From the NCBI GenBank assembly GCA_027382625.1, contig JAJKFJ010022135.1:1-61733 (forward strand): DNA of 61,733 nt, in the 5' to 3' direction. Shown here piece by piece: positions 48,601-59,489 of this stretch. Numbering within the stretch: position 1 is the stretch's first letter; the number at the start of each line of letters is the position of its first letter. The notes below the pieces were generated by a model. That model was not told the DNA's origin. It searched no databases and saw nothing but the letters and a program-made list of their open reading frames with translations. Source of the stretch: Tetmemena sp. SeJ-2015 (taxonomy: Eukaryota; Ciliophora; Spirotrichea; Sporadotrichida; Oxytrichidae). The translations under genes were made by a program, and so were the position numbers.

Positions 48601-49796
48601 CTCTCTGCTACATAATGAAGTCTTAAAATCTTAAACTTATTTTCATAATGTATTGGAACAATTGACAGACAGTAGACTATTCGCTATAAAGCTGTAGAGC
48701 GCAGAGGTTGCCTAGGATCTAGCACTTGGTTGGGTCCTCCTCCATCCAGCAGCCTATGGCTGAGTAGTAATAGTAAGTAACTGAACACGTCAGAGTAAGT
48801 CTTGGTCACTGAGCTTCTTTAGTCTCTCACATCAAGCACGTAGTTGTAGGTTATCTGTCTTGCATATTCCAGAGGGAATCCTTAAAAAAATATTGAGTAC
48901 TCATAAAATCCTGCTGTTAGAGTTGCCTACATCAGTAGAGGATACGCACTAGTCAGCAGCAGGAGACCAAAGCCACTCGATGGGCATGAGCAGCTCCAAG
49001 GGGTGGTTGCACTGCTGTAAGTTTAAGCGAAGTGAGGGCAAGAACTGCAAGTCCAGATAGAAGTAGTGGCTGGACCTTGATATGTATTCGAAAGACAAGC
49101 TTCGCAAGTAAAATTGACCAGCTGGGTTCCATTCTAGATATAGTTTTAGCGTAAGAATTATTTCTTACAGCATCCGTGTCTCTGATCTTGTTATTCACAG
49201 GGCACACGCATTTATTTAGGATGTCTAGATATAATATTTCATTAAGAGTTAAGTGGGTTTAAGAAAGCTGGACTAACACAAGCCAAGCATCTCTTCTTGT
49301 CTTGAGGATGGCGCGGTATAATAAATAAACAATGATGGAAATATACAATAGACTTATTTAAAGCATTCTAAAGAAAGCTTGAGTCAATTGATATCTTACT
49401 GCTGGGCATTAGGTACAAGTCTGCCTAAAATCAAACCTAGTAGAATTGTCAACTTATGAATCCATTCTTGCAAACACAGCCAGTTCCTAATGAAAATTTT
49501 TAGTGAGGTAAATTTAGGATAGCTTACCATTTGTGTTTTAGACTGTATTGTCAGGGCAAGAAACACATTTAAATGTATTTTTAGAAAACTATATATTGAC
49601 ATTTGAATTGAGTGGAATCGTAGAAGAAAGCGGATGAACAACTAGCTGCAGTGACTGTAGGATCTATTGATGTCTGAGAGGCTGCTAAGTTTAACATCAT
49701 CAATACAACTCCAAAGCTCAGAAAACATCTGAGATGAGTCTATTTGGACTGGCTTGCCTCACTCGCAGAACCCAATCCTTGATGTAGCCTTGTCAT
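45614..49796 (-). CDS. TMEM67: meckelin (TMEM67-like) ciliary transition-zone protein
   Basis: ATG 49796; a hydrophobic signal region is followed by a Cys-rich ectodomain (FKCVSCPDNTVQNTNG after insert removal). A middle domain follows (ITLDSDNKEKIYRPYLEITY), then membrane spans (GIMFWVLFFTSLYWFVTYKL). The family-diagnostic block reads VDVFFIDWEQPNHML then VVWRSIFLANEFNELQTQYR, and the C-terminus is NLSKKTLIAESFLM before TGA 45614, matching the meckelin end (SKKTLIDERFLI-like). Meckelin sits at the ciliary transition zone in the MKS complex and controls membrane protein entry. A Q/K-rich insertion (about 46.4-45.95 kb) near the end is longer than in animal homologues. Two IESs are resolved. 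More interruptions (for example 47.2, 47.5, 47.9-48.0, 48.4 and 48.63 kb) contain introns or further inserts. Confidence 0.93.
46913..46940. other. IES, pointer ATGAA (minus strand)
   Basis: TTCAT is at 46913-46917 and 46941-46945. Removing 28 bp joins AEADPDM to NVTDNYLIPVNYVLKFFLS, as expected in meckelin. Confidence 0.93.
49565..49598. other. IES, pointer AAATGT (minus strand)
   Basis: ACATTT is at 49565-49570 and 49599-49604. Removing 34 bp joins FFYDSTQFKC to VSCPDNTVQNTNG, restoring a Cys-rich meckelin motif. Confidence 0.92.
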
Positions 49797-49974
49797 TTTA
49801 GATTTAAATTCAAATTATTGATTTACCTCTCAATTCATTTGGTTTATCTTAGGAAAGAAACAAAATTGATATTGATACAGTTGTTAATACGTCATATGCG
49901 TAATCATCTCCCCTTACTATCTCTTTCTGTGTCAGAATATTGAGCAAAGCCAGTTCTTCTTTATTCCAAGCTGG

Positions 49975-50995
49975 TCACACAAATAAACCTAAACAACATT
50001 CAAAAAGATGGATGAACTTATCAATACATTTTTAAGTGTAGGGTTCATTTTAGTTCTCTTCAAGAGCAATTTCCATGGCGTCTTCACCTTCAGCGTTTTT
50101 AATTCTAGCCAGTCTTTCCCCACCAACTTGGAACATAGCTTTCACAACCTCTATTTCTGACCAGATGACTGCAGCATGTAGAGCTGTATTGCCGTCTTCA
50201 TCTTACTCGTAAATTAGATCAGGGTCTTTCTCAAGTATGAACTTTATGATGTCGATGAAGTTTCTCTCAGAGGCTGAGTGGATCACTGTCGACTCCTTTG
50301 GCCCTCTTAATCTTACATCTGCTCCATATTCTACTATTTAACTCTAAACAATAATTCTAATAAACATTAACCAATGATTGATTGAGTATAAGTACTTGAC
50401 GATTGAGAAATTTCCATGATGACAAGCTGTGTAGATTGCAGAGAGCCCCGACAGATCCTTCTAGTTGACATCCAAGCCTTAAACTTACTCAAGCAGATAT
50501 TTTAGCATCTCTAGATTATTGCTTTCTACACCCATTATCAGAATACTTCCACTTTGAGTCTTTACTTTGTAATCGCAGCCATACGAAATCAAGAGCTTAA
50601 CTATTTCAATATGATTGTGCTTGCAAGCAACCATAAGTGGAGTTCGATGGCCTGCTGACATTAAGTCCAAAATATCTGCTTTTATTTTCAACTCATTAAT
50701 CAGAAACTCAAATAGCTCAAAGAAACCTTGCTTTGCAGCCATGTGCAGCACTCCTATTTATTAAAGAGAATGGGAAATTAGTTATATGTCTATAATTATA
50801 AAGTTATACTCCCTTCTTGTAAATGTCTACTGTATTCGGCTTATCAAACCTTAATTGCAGTAAGTCAATTAACTCAACTTATCCCTTGGAAGATTTTGCT
50901 ACTAAATCGCGAAAGTATTAGAGGCTTCTCTATTTCTTGATCACTCTCTTAAATAGAGTGTAGTTGCTTTCTTCAGTATTTTAAGCTTCGACCAT
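49975..50995 (-). CDS. ankyrin-repeat protein
   Basis: ATG 50995 gives MVEAQNTEESNYTLFKRVIK. After a GGAGT-bounded insert the protein reads LHMAAKQGFFELFEFLINE, RTPLMVACKHNHIEIVKLLI, LSAIYTACHHGNFSIVKYL, VIHSASERNFIDIIKFILE and TALHAAVIWSEIEVVKAMFQ. That makes at least five ankyrin repeats with the usual TPLxxA and xxIVKxLL pattern. It ends at TGA 49975. A second, in-frame insert lies between KYL and VEYGAD (about 50.34-50.40 kb) and probably uses only a TA pointer. About 270 residues with no other domain, so partner and role cannot be inferred. Confidence 0.9.
50750..50817. other. IES, pointer GGAGT (minus strand)
   Basis: ACTCC is at 50750-50754 and 50818-50822. Removing 68 bp joins TVDIYKKGV to LHMAAKQGFFELF, giving a continuous first ankyrin repeat. 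Confidence 0.92.
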
Positions 50996-51718
50996 CAATC
51001 TTAACTTTTATATTTAAAAACTTTTAACTTTTGTGTTTTAAATATCAATAATATTTTTTCTTTTACTCTTTCATTGAAACGCATTTTAATAGAAATTTGA
51101 GATCTAAACTTAAAATCTAATTTTCCTGTATTAGCTATTAAATTTTATGCTTTTTGCAAAAGTTTATGGATTTCCTATAAGTAAATTTCTATCTCACTTA
51201 AATATAATTTTTAATTATTTTTTACTTAGCAATTTAGAGTTAGTCGCTAATTTAACACTCATTATTTTTATTATTTTTTCAATTATTATTTTGATACTAG
51301 ATTATAAAGATACAAGGCACATATATTTATATCAGAGCTCTTAATAATCAAACTGCTTATTAAAATAATAATTGCGAAACTTGTAGAGCATAAATTATTA
51401 TTGAGAAAGGATTAATTAATTGTTCATGAACATAACTTTGAAAGCGAAAGAAATAAACTATCCTCCTTATAACTAAAAATTAAAAACTTAAGAATCTATA
51501 AGAAGTTTTAATTTCTATTATCTTACAACTAATCCTTTTAAATTGGAGAGTAAATTAATTATTCTTCTAAAAACTTAAGTTTAGAATATTTATCACTAAA
51601 TCTTTTATGAGGGATGATAATTCAAAAGTAGTATAGATTTAATAATTAAAGTGGGTAAGATTTTTTCTGACAAAATAAGATATTTAAAGTTGTTAGTAAA
51701 ATATCTCATAAATCATAA

Positions 51719-52855
51719 ATGGAGTCTTCTGAATCTATATCAAATGAAACGAATTATTTAAGTTGCTTTACACTTAGATAAAATTTGAAACTGTCTAAAT
51801 ACCTGTTCTATGATATCCTAAAATAAAATAAACATTATCTTATTTTAAATCCTTTCATTCGCGTTTGAGAGTTGTTTAGTGAAAACTCTTATGAAATTAC
51901 TAAGCAAGAGACTAACTGGCTTTTGAAAAATGATATAGGAATAATTGAATAGGTTTGTGTTGATCTTGGCAATAAAGAAAAGTGAGTTTCCAAAATTAAG
52001 ACAACTTTCTTTTTCTCTACTAGCAATATCTTCGGAACTGGTCGCTCAAATATTTTAAAAGAAAAGTGTTATTCAATTTAACACTTTAAATTAAATGATT
52101 AAATGATTCGTGTAAAAGTCACATGAAATATTTATGAATGAAAATCGACCTATCTTAAAAAATTAGCTAAATTGTTAAGATAAAAACCTGAAAGAAAAAT
52201 AAAAGTGCAAAGATTCGAAATGTGTTTGGATAAAGATCTGATGGAGTTAGTTGCCTTTAAAAACACTTAACTAGATGAGCTTCTTGACCTAGTCTTCTAT
52301 GATCTTTTATTTTAATAAATTATCATAATTAATTCGCAGAGGGATTTTAACTCAAAATAGTTTCTTTAATCATCATCATGTTTTGTCCTTCACTATAATT
52401 TGGGCAAAAATAAGCGAGCTTATACATATGAAAAAATAAAAAGTATAAATTGGCATAATACAAAAATGAGGTTTATAGAAATCAAAGTTTAAATCGTAGA
52501 TATAATAGATTTAATTTATTATTATTTGCAATACGAATTGAAAATCAGAAGTTTATATATTATAATGTAAGACATCTTTTCTTGTCTTAATGAGAAATAA
52601 AAATTATTCATTTTAACAGATATATTACTCTAAATTATATTAAAATTAAGATTTATCCTGAAAATTTCTATGTCTAACTATAATTACGGTTTATACTTAT
52701 TTATTTTTTTAATTAAATAATTTAATTTCTATATTTATCATTAAATTTAATATCTCATATAGATCAAAGTTGATGCAGCACTATCAATTTAATTATGTAA
52801 ATTTAGAAGAAATGATTTAAAAGTAAACTTCTTGATTTTTTATTTTTAAAACTGA
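51719..52855 (+). CDS. leucine-rich protein, N-terminal part
   Basis: ATG 51719 gives MESSESISNETNYLSCFTLR then QNLKLSKYLFYDILKQNKHY. Coding-like stretches continue as NWLLKNDIGIIEQVCVDLG near 51.91 kb and KIKVQRFEMCLDKDLMELVA near 52.23 kb. A TGA-free frame of about 235 codons (52.15-52.85 kb) is rich in Leu, Ile, Tyr and Lys. The style matches the large leucine-rich repeat families of hypotrich genomes. Interruptions near 51.87, 51.98 and 52.12 kb are unresolved. TGA 52853 may be a true end, or an insert boundary if the gene resumes at 60.1 kb. Confidence 0.5.
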
Positions 52856-53199
52856 AAATACTTTTAAAAAGTAAATTTTATCACTCTCATATAAAGTTCT
52901 TAAATGCAGCATCATCTGAGAATGGTTGCTATTTAGAGAAAAGCAATATTGAGTTATGATAAATTAATCTTAATGAATTTTGGTGAGTTAAAAATATTAT
53001 GGGCTAACCCAATAGGATTTTGGTCTTTATATGTTTTTATTTTACATTTTGTAAATCATTCTAAAGTTTTAGGAGAAAGTTATTTAATATAAATTGAGTT
53101 AATTTGTTTTAAAAATTAAAACACTTTTTACTTATAATATCCAATCTGAGTGCTTGTTAATTAAGTTTACATAATATATTCATATATTTAGAATAAATT
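52856..53199. other. AT-rich, no gene seen
   Basis: No coding frame, repeat or RNA gene recognised. Confidence 0.4.
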
Positions 53200-53900
53200 T
53201 TTTAAAATTAATTAAATTTTTTAAATTTTTTTTTTAATTTAAAAATAAAAGGGTTTTTTTTAAAAAATTAAAAAAATAAATTTAACTTTCTTTTTAAAAT
53301 TGGGGATTAAAATTTCCTTTTAAAAGGATTTTTAAAATGGTGGTTTTTTAAAAATTATTATTAATTTTACATTTTTTAATTTTTTTTTCTTTACATTTTT
53401 TTTATAAAAAGGGATTTTTTTCCCCTAAGGTTTGGGCCCAAAATTTTGAAAGGGGTCGGGGCAAAAATTTTTAACCCCAAAAAATTTAAAATCCTCAAAA
53501 AAAAAAGATTTCCAAATAAAATTAAAAGGGAAAAAAAGGAAAAATATTATTTAAAATTTTTAGCTTTTTTTTTTTTAAAAAAAAAAAGGAAAAAAAATTT
53601 TAAAAGAAATTTTTTTTTTCAAAAAATTATTTTTAAGGATTTATTTTAATTAAAAAAATTTAAAATTTAAAAACATTTTTTCTTTATAGATTTAATATAT
53701 TCTTATTTTGATTGCTATAAAAATGAGATGCAAATTCTTTTATAAAAATTTTTTTATATTTTTAATTTAAAATTTTTCATTTTTAAAAAATTTTCTTTTA
53801 AAAAAATTTCTTTGTTTGTTTTTCCCCTTTTGCAAAAAAATTTGGATTTTAAAAGAAAAAAAACTTTTTTTTTAATTTGTTGGAATAAGGAAGTGATAAG
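53200..53900. other. low-complexity, probably poor-quality sequence
   Basis: Nearly every base occurs in stretched runs (TTTTTTTTT, AAAAAAAAAA, CCCC, GGGG), unlike anywhere else in the window. This is what mis-called, smeared trace peaks look like. No gene should be inferred here, including the Lys/Phe-rich open frame at 53446. Confidence 0.7.
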
Positions 53901-54654
53901 TAGGATACTCCCCTATTTATATTTTATATTCTAGCAATCTAATTATCAGCCTCAATGATCTCCAGTACATCCATGAGAACTAAACTTTTAATTTATATAT
54001 ATTTGAAAATGCAAGTTACTAAAAAGAAGATAGAATTGAGTTATTTAAGAACTTGAGAAATTTCAAATGAGATTTGTATTGCGCTCGTATAATTAATTAA
54101 GAATTAGTTTAGTTACCATAAGCTTCTTTTATTAATCTAGAGGATTATTCCTTCATACTTCCCAAAAATTTTTGGGACTTAAAAAATATTTAAAAACTAA
54201 TAAGCCCTTTTTTCAAAATTTAAAAAAAATTTTCAAAATTTTTTTATAAATACAATAACTTTATTATTATTTTTAAAAATTTAGGAATTTATGTAATAAT
54301 CAGAATAATAATAATTTCAAAATATTGGCAAGAAACTTTCCCTAATGTATTTAGGAAAATAATATTGGAAAACTTTTTCTATCTTCCCTTTTTAATTTAA
54401 GTTTAATTCTTTTTTAAAATTAAAACTAAAACTCTACAGATAGAAATCGCTAATTAGACAAGACTAGGGCAAGCGAAAGTTTATAATTACCAATAAAAAT
54501 GCAATTTTATCGTTTGATTTTTATTTTTTTACAGTAGAAAAATTAAATTAATAAGTTCTCTCTTTTAATTAAATTCCGAAAATATCTATTCCCATTTAAT
54601 TCAAAATACAAAAGAAATTTAGGAATTAAAGAGTAACCCTGAAAGGCAGTAATA
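53901..54654. other. AT-rich spacer
   Basis: No gene recognised. Short homopolymer-rich patches recur at about 54.17-54.25 kb. Confidence 0.4.
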
Positions 54655-55195
54655 AAATACAATCATAGCATGTGCTCACCCAATAAACACGTGTCAGCCC
54701 ATGACGTCAGCTTAATCAGTGATGAAGCACTGCTCTCATTTGGGAGGACGAGAGACGATCCCCTGTGATACTTGACTTCTGGCTCCCTTCCAGCTTCATT
54801 TGGACGCAAAAACCTCGAATCCAGTGTTGGTTAGACAAGGTATACAAAATGCTTACCAAATTGGCTAGACACTCCTTGGTGTGAGGCGATCACCATTAAG
54901 TAACATGGATATTGCCCACAAGTGGTCTGGCCTTACATGCACAGGCTACCTCTGCGAGTACTACTGTAACATACTCTTGCACATAATCGACCGAGTTACC
55001 TTTAGAATTTCTACCGCAACAGTTGCTCCTTGTTAGGGCCCTATAATTCCTTCACTGGGAGAGAGGTCACTAAAATAGATCGCCTCTGGGGGTAAAATCA
55101 ACGTAGCTTGCACATTGAGTAATGGCTATCTGATTTCCCTACCCAAGCTCAGCTGACATCTGTGCCACATCGTGGGTCCTAGATTTTACTTTCTG
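54655..55195. other. GC-elevated island 1 (about 540 bp)
   Basis: Base composition rises to roughly half GC with sharp edges inside AT-rich flanks. In such genomes this usually marks structured RNA or foreign DNA. It contains the palindrome TGACGTCA near 54.70 kb. On the minus strand some frames lack TGA for up to about 90 codons, but with one stop codon that is expected by chance. No rRNA, tRNA, SRP or RNase P hallmark was recognised. Confidence 0.5.
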
Positions 55196-55941
55196 TAATA
55201 AAGTACAAAGATTAATTTAAAAACTTCATTCAGGTAAATTTTGCTAAATATTAAGTATTTTAATAAGGGATGGTTCCAAAAGAGATTTTTGTAATTTCTA
55301 AAGCTTATTTAAGAAAAAATACAGGAACAAAATATGTTAAATGTTTTTCCCCATCATCTAATTTTATTCATAAATCAAAATTCTATATCGTATTTTGTGA
55401 GGAACTTACTTCATTTCTCAGATTTGGAATTAAAATGTTGAATTTCTTTTACTTTAAAAATCAAGTTATCTTTAATTTATATTTTTAAAGTTGCTCTTAA
55501 CTACAGAGAACTACTTTAGCTGCTTTCGAAATTCCTCGAGGACATAAAAGATAAAACTTGCTTCAAAACTCTCATCTTAGTTTAATAGCACCATAATATT
55601 AAAAATGAAATAGAGTTCCTCAAAATCTGTCAAGATAAAAATTATTAGAATATTTTATCATTAAAAAATTAAGATTCCCTCACACATGTTTTATTAAATG
55701 ACAACTTGCAGAATTTTCAAATTAGAGGTTTAAAAAATTAACCTATTATAGACACAATAAGATTGCTTTCGGCTAAGGGATCTATTGGAACTCTGCATAT
55801 AAATCCATACGGGCATTAATTACTCAAGAATTAAAAATTACTTAAGCTTTAAAATTAACTTAAGTAATTATAATACTTTTTTAAAAAAATAAAATTATTT
55901 TTCTTTTCTATTATTCTTATTCTAGAATATAAATTCTATAT
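55196..55941. other. AT-rich spacer
   Basis: No gene recognised. The 72-codon frame at 55270 has no supporting feature. Confidence 0.4.
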
Positions 55942-56434
55942 GAGTGAAATATTAATACATGATCGAGTTAATCAAATACAAAGAAATGTAACAGAAGAAG
56001 AGTACATTTTGCTAATTACAAGTAGAATTACGAACGAGAGTGCAAGTTTGAATTGTAAAAAGAGTCAAAAAAAGCATATTGAAGTCAGTTTACTCTTTCA
56101 GAAAATTTTAGGTGCATGATGAAAGTCGGGGAGTCTCAGATTTGCATCTTAAAACAGCTATCTGAGTGACTAAACTTTAATGCTATAGGAAAAAGTGTAT
56201 TCTTACTTTATTTGATTTGCTGGTTTTTTTTCAATAATGGTGAGCAACTTTTTATTATGAGCATTTTTAAGTTGAATCCAGTAGGCATAGATATCTTGTT
56301 CTTGTTTTCATTTGTTACCATTTATATATAAATTTGATTTATTTACGTTTCCTTATTAAGCTCCAGCCTGTAATTAATTTTCTGTTAGATTTCTGTGTAT
56401 TTGATTAACTCGATCATGTTTTCATATTTCACTC
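55942..56434. mobile_element. 493 bp element with about 55 bp terminal inverted repeats
   Basis: The left arm (55942-55996) and right arm (56380-56434) are reverse complements over about 55 bp with few mismatches, including a perfect core CATGATCGAGTTAATCAA at 55958. The interior (about 380 bp) has no long coding frame, so this is a non-autonomous, MITE-like element. Confidence 0.75.
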
Positions 56435-56742
56435 TTAATATAGAGATTATTTAATTTCGCACTTCTTTTTTAAGAACCTTCCTTATAATAAATTTTTAAC
56501 TAAATTTACTATAATTTTGTATATACCACTCTATTTCCTATTTTATAATTTGACTAATTATAAACCATTATTTTTATATATTTTGTTTATATTTGTAAAA
56601 ATCATAAAATTAATTAGAGGTGTGATAAAAATACATAAAATAGAAAGTAATTCAGAGGAACCCTGATAAAATAGGATAGTTGGCTTATATTTTTAAGCTG
56701 AGAATTAATTTGATAAAAATGAAATTAATTTATATATTAAAA

Positions 56743-57092
56743 TGGAATATATTAGTGACAGTTAAGGTGTATCAATTTAAATAATTATTGACGCTGTTCC
56801 TTAAAGCATAAATTTTAAGAACTTTTAATCCTTGTAACTATTGTATAGGAGAGAGCAATAGAGAATTATAAGCGACGTAAGTTAAGAAGAATATGATGTC
56901 TGAAATTAAAATTCATGAGCGCTAGAAATTCATTAATGAAAGTTAAGTGAAGATAATGAAAGAAGAAACTCGCATTAAATTTTTTATGAGCTATCGAACA
57001 AGCTACAGGTTAAGAGATGAATCTGTGATTTCAACTAAAAAAATTTTGCCGCTCTTCATTTATTATTTAACCAATCACCGATTTTAATTTTA
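56743..57092 (+). mobile_element. MITE-like repeat, copy R2
   Basis: It shares AGTGACAGTTAAGGTGTATC at the left, TGTGATTTCAACT near the right, and the terminal block TTTATTATTTAACCAAT...GATTTTAATTT with R3. Internal blocks such as GAGCTATCGAACAAGCTACA match R3 closely, so these two copies are the nearest relatives. Confidence 0.75.
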
Positions 57093-57954
57093 ACTTACTA
57101 TTATATTAGAATCATGTAAAAATAGTGAGGTATTGATTGAATGAGTTTAAAGGCCTTGAAAAATAGTAACAAAATGAAACAAGTTGGATATCTATTTCCT
57201 TGATAAGTTATTTTAGGAGTGATTCAATTAATTAATAAGTGTGGTAAAATTAATAAGAATTATATGCTACTCATTTGTTTATAGCATTAATCGAATGTTC
57301 TATTTATGTATATGTGCTGTTACGGTTTAACCGATACCAATGTTGTTTTAATTTAGCTTATATATGCCACCTAGTTTGAGGATTCCTTTAGATCTAGATT
57401 ATAGGTCCCATTTAATTTTTTATTTCCAAAGTTAGCCAACATTGTGGAATTTTTAGCCTTGCTAGATTTTAGATTCGGAGAGCTAAAATGCTTAACTCAC
57501 TATATGAATCATTATTTTCAATTTAGATAGCTTCAGTAATTGTAATTTTATTTTTCTTACGTTTTGGCAAATTCTGAGACATTTCATGATAATATTTTAT
57601 AGAATAAACATTCTTTTCATTGATTTTTAGCTCATTATTAATTTCCTGTGAGTATATTAAATAATTTGGCAATTAAAATTGAAGTATAATTTATTTAAAG
57701 GAAAATAATTTCCTTAATTTTATTTATTCACTTATCGTTGATAAATTTTTATAATAATTTTATATGATAAGCTGTTCCATTGAAGATGGAGAAACTATAT
57801 TTAAATTATACATTTGTTTAGAAATTCATATAGGTCTCAGACTAATAATAGAGTTGCCTATCCTTTATAAGCAAGGAAAATTATAGAAATCTGGTTGAAC
57901 TAGACTTGAATACAAAACTCTCTCCTAAAGAACTCTAAATGATATTATAGAATT
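57093..57954. other. AT-rich spacer
   Basis: No gene or repeat assigned. Confidence 0.4.
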
Positions 57955-58410
57955 AGACATATTTTTAAAACTTGAAATGAATAATTTATTAGCTGGAGAG
58001 CGTTATCCTGACTAAATTAAATATTTTTTAGAAGAAATTCTATCTCAGAGATTATAACTGACATAAAACCAATTAGTGCATGAGAAAAATTAAGGAGTAG
58101 TCGGTTCCAGAAATACACTCTACCAACTTACCAGAGATGGTTATTCATTCGTTCTGTCTAGTCATCTACAGCAGCTTAGACCAGTTGGGAATAATCATAG
58201 CTGCTGTTAGATAACTAAACAGTGCTTCTGAATAACTATCTCTAGTATGTTGATATATTATATTTTTGGAACCACTACTCCTTAATTTTTTGTAATGTAC
58301 TAAATTAGTTTTATGGTAAGTTATAATCTCAGAGATAAAATTTCTTCTAAAAATAATTAATTTTGTCAAGGTAATGCTACCCTTCAAGTTTAAAAAATAT
58401 CTCTAAAATT
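57955..58410. repeat. long imperfect inverted repeat (foldback element)
   Basis: The left arm (about 57955-58108) and right arm (about 58268-58410) are reverse complementary over about 140 bp. The innermost 80 bp are best conserved: AAAAATTAAGGAGTAGT next to the loop, and GAGATTATAACT further out. The loop is about 160 bp. No coding capacity. It directly abuts MITE copy R3. Confidence 0.75.
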
Positions 58411-58419
58411 TTTGTATTA

Positions 58420-58785
58420 CTTAAATATAGTAGGAAATTAAAATCAGACATTGGTTAAATAATAAATGGGGAATTGAAACTTTGTGGCAGTTTAAATCGT
58501 TCAAATACCCCCCTGGTCTGTAGCTTGCTCGATAGCTTATCAAAAATTGAAATGGTTTTCTTCCTTAACCATCTTTGTAGCACCTCTCAGCAGCTAGAAA
58601 TGATGTGCACATTCTTCTTTATCGTAATATTCATCTTCATCGCAAGTTTTGACGCTTATAACCTTTTACTGAGCGCTCCCACACTAAAGTTATAAGGATA
58701 TAAAGTTCTTAGAATTTGATGCTGAATCTAATGGTGCTATTATTATTTAAATTGGACACACTTAAACTGCCACTCATTTATTCCA
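58420..58785 (-). mobile_element. MITE-like repeat, copy R3 (inverted)
   Basis: Minus-strand copy of the R family. GTGGCAGTTTAA occurs in opposite orientation at about 58480 and 58775, the clearest terminal inverted repeat of the family. The open frame at 58474-58695 lies wholly inside the repeat and is not a gene. Confidence 0.8.
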
Positions 58786-59220
58786 TTTTAATTTAATATT
58801 TAATTTAATTCTCTTATTTATTTAATTCTCAGCTATAATTTACATAATTTACAGAGATAATTTTGCATAAATATTCAAATATTCAAGGCACAAAATTAAT
58901 TCTATCTTATAAAAATTAAATAACCCTTTTTTATAGTAAATCTTTTTCTTCTCAGTTTTGCAAATTACGAAGTCCTTACTAATCAATAGTTTTATTATTT
59001 TTATGACTCATATTTAATTGTAAAATCAATTATTAATTTTAAATTACTAAATGATATTTAAAGCGAATTTGAAAGTCCTAAGACTTTAGAAGTACTATTT
59101 TTTAATTTAAGTTCATTAACAAAAATCCTAACTTCATAGAGAAAATTGACAAGAATCAATTTTTTAATTACAGTGAAATCCTGATTGGAAAGTTGTCTTA
59201 ATTATTAAATTTAAGTAATA

Positions 59221-59458
59221 TGGAACAGATCAGTGACAGTTGAAGCATCTTATTTCTAATTAATTATTACACCATTCAATTCAGCATCAATTCTAAGATT
59301 ATTTTATCTTTACAACTTCTATTTGGGAACGCTCAGTAAACTCTAATAAAGTTTTGATAAGCTATTGTACAAATTATCAGGTGGTGAATCATCTATTTCA
59401 ACTGATCACAAAGTTGCAGCTCCCTCTTTATTATTTTATCTAATCTTTGATTTTAATT
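59221..59458 (+). mobile_element. MITE-like repeat, copy R4 (internally deleted)
   Basis: The left end CAGTGACAGTTGAAGC and right end ATTTCAACTGATCACAAAG form inverted repeats, and the block GGGAACGCTCAGTAAA matches R3. It is about 100 bp shorter than the other copies. Confidence 0.75.
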
Positions 59459-59489
59459 ACATTATATACAATAAATTAAGCTAGATAAT

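Noticed and set aside
53446..53649. Lys/Phe-rich open frame
   Set aside because: It sits wholly in the stretched-homopolymer block and reflects sequence quality and composition.
54655..55195. Minus-strand protein in GC island 1
   Set aside because: The longest TGA-free run is about 90 codons. With one stop codon this is not unlikely by chance, the frames need several shifts, and no family is recognised.
58474..58695. Hydrophobic 73-residue frame
   Set aside because: It lies entirely within MITE copy R3, and the other copies do not conserve it.
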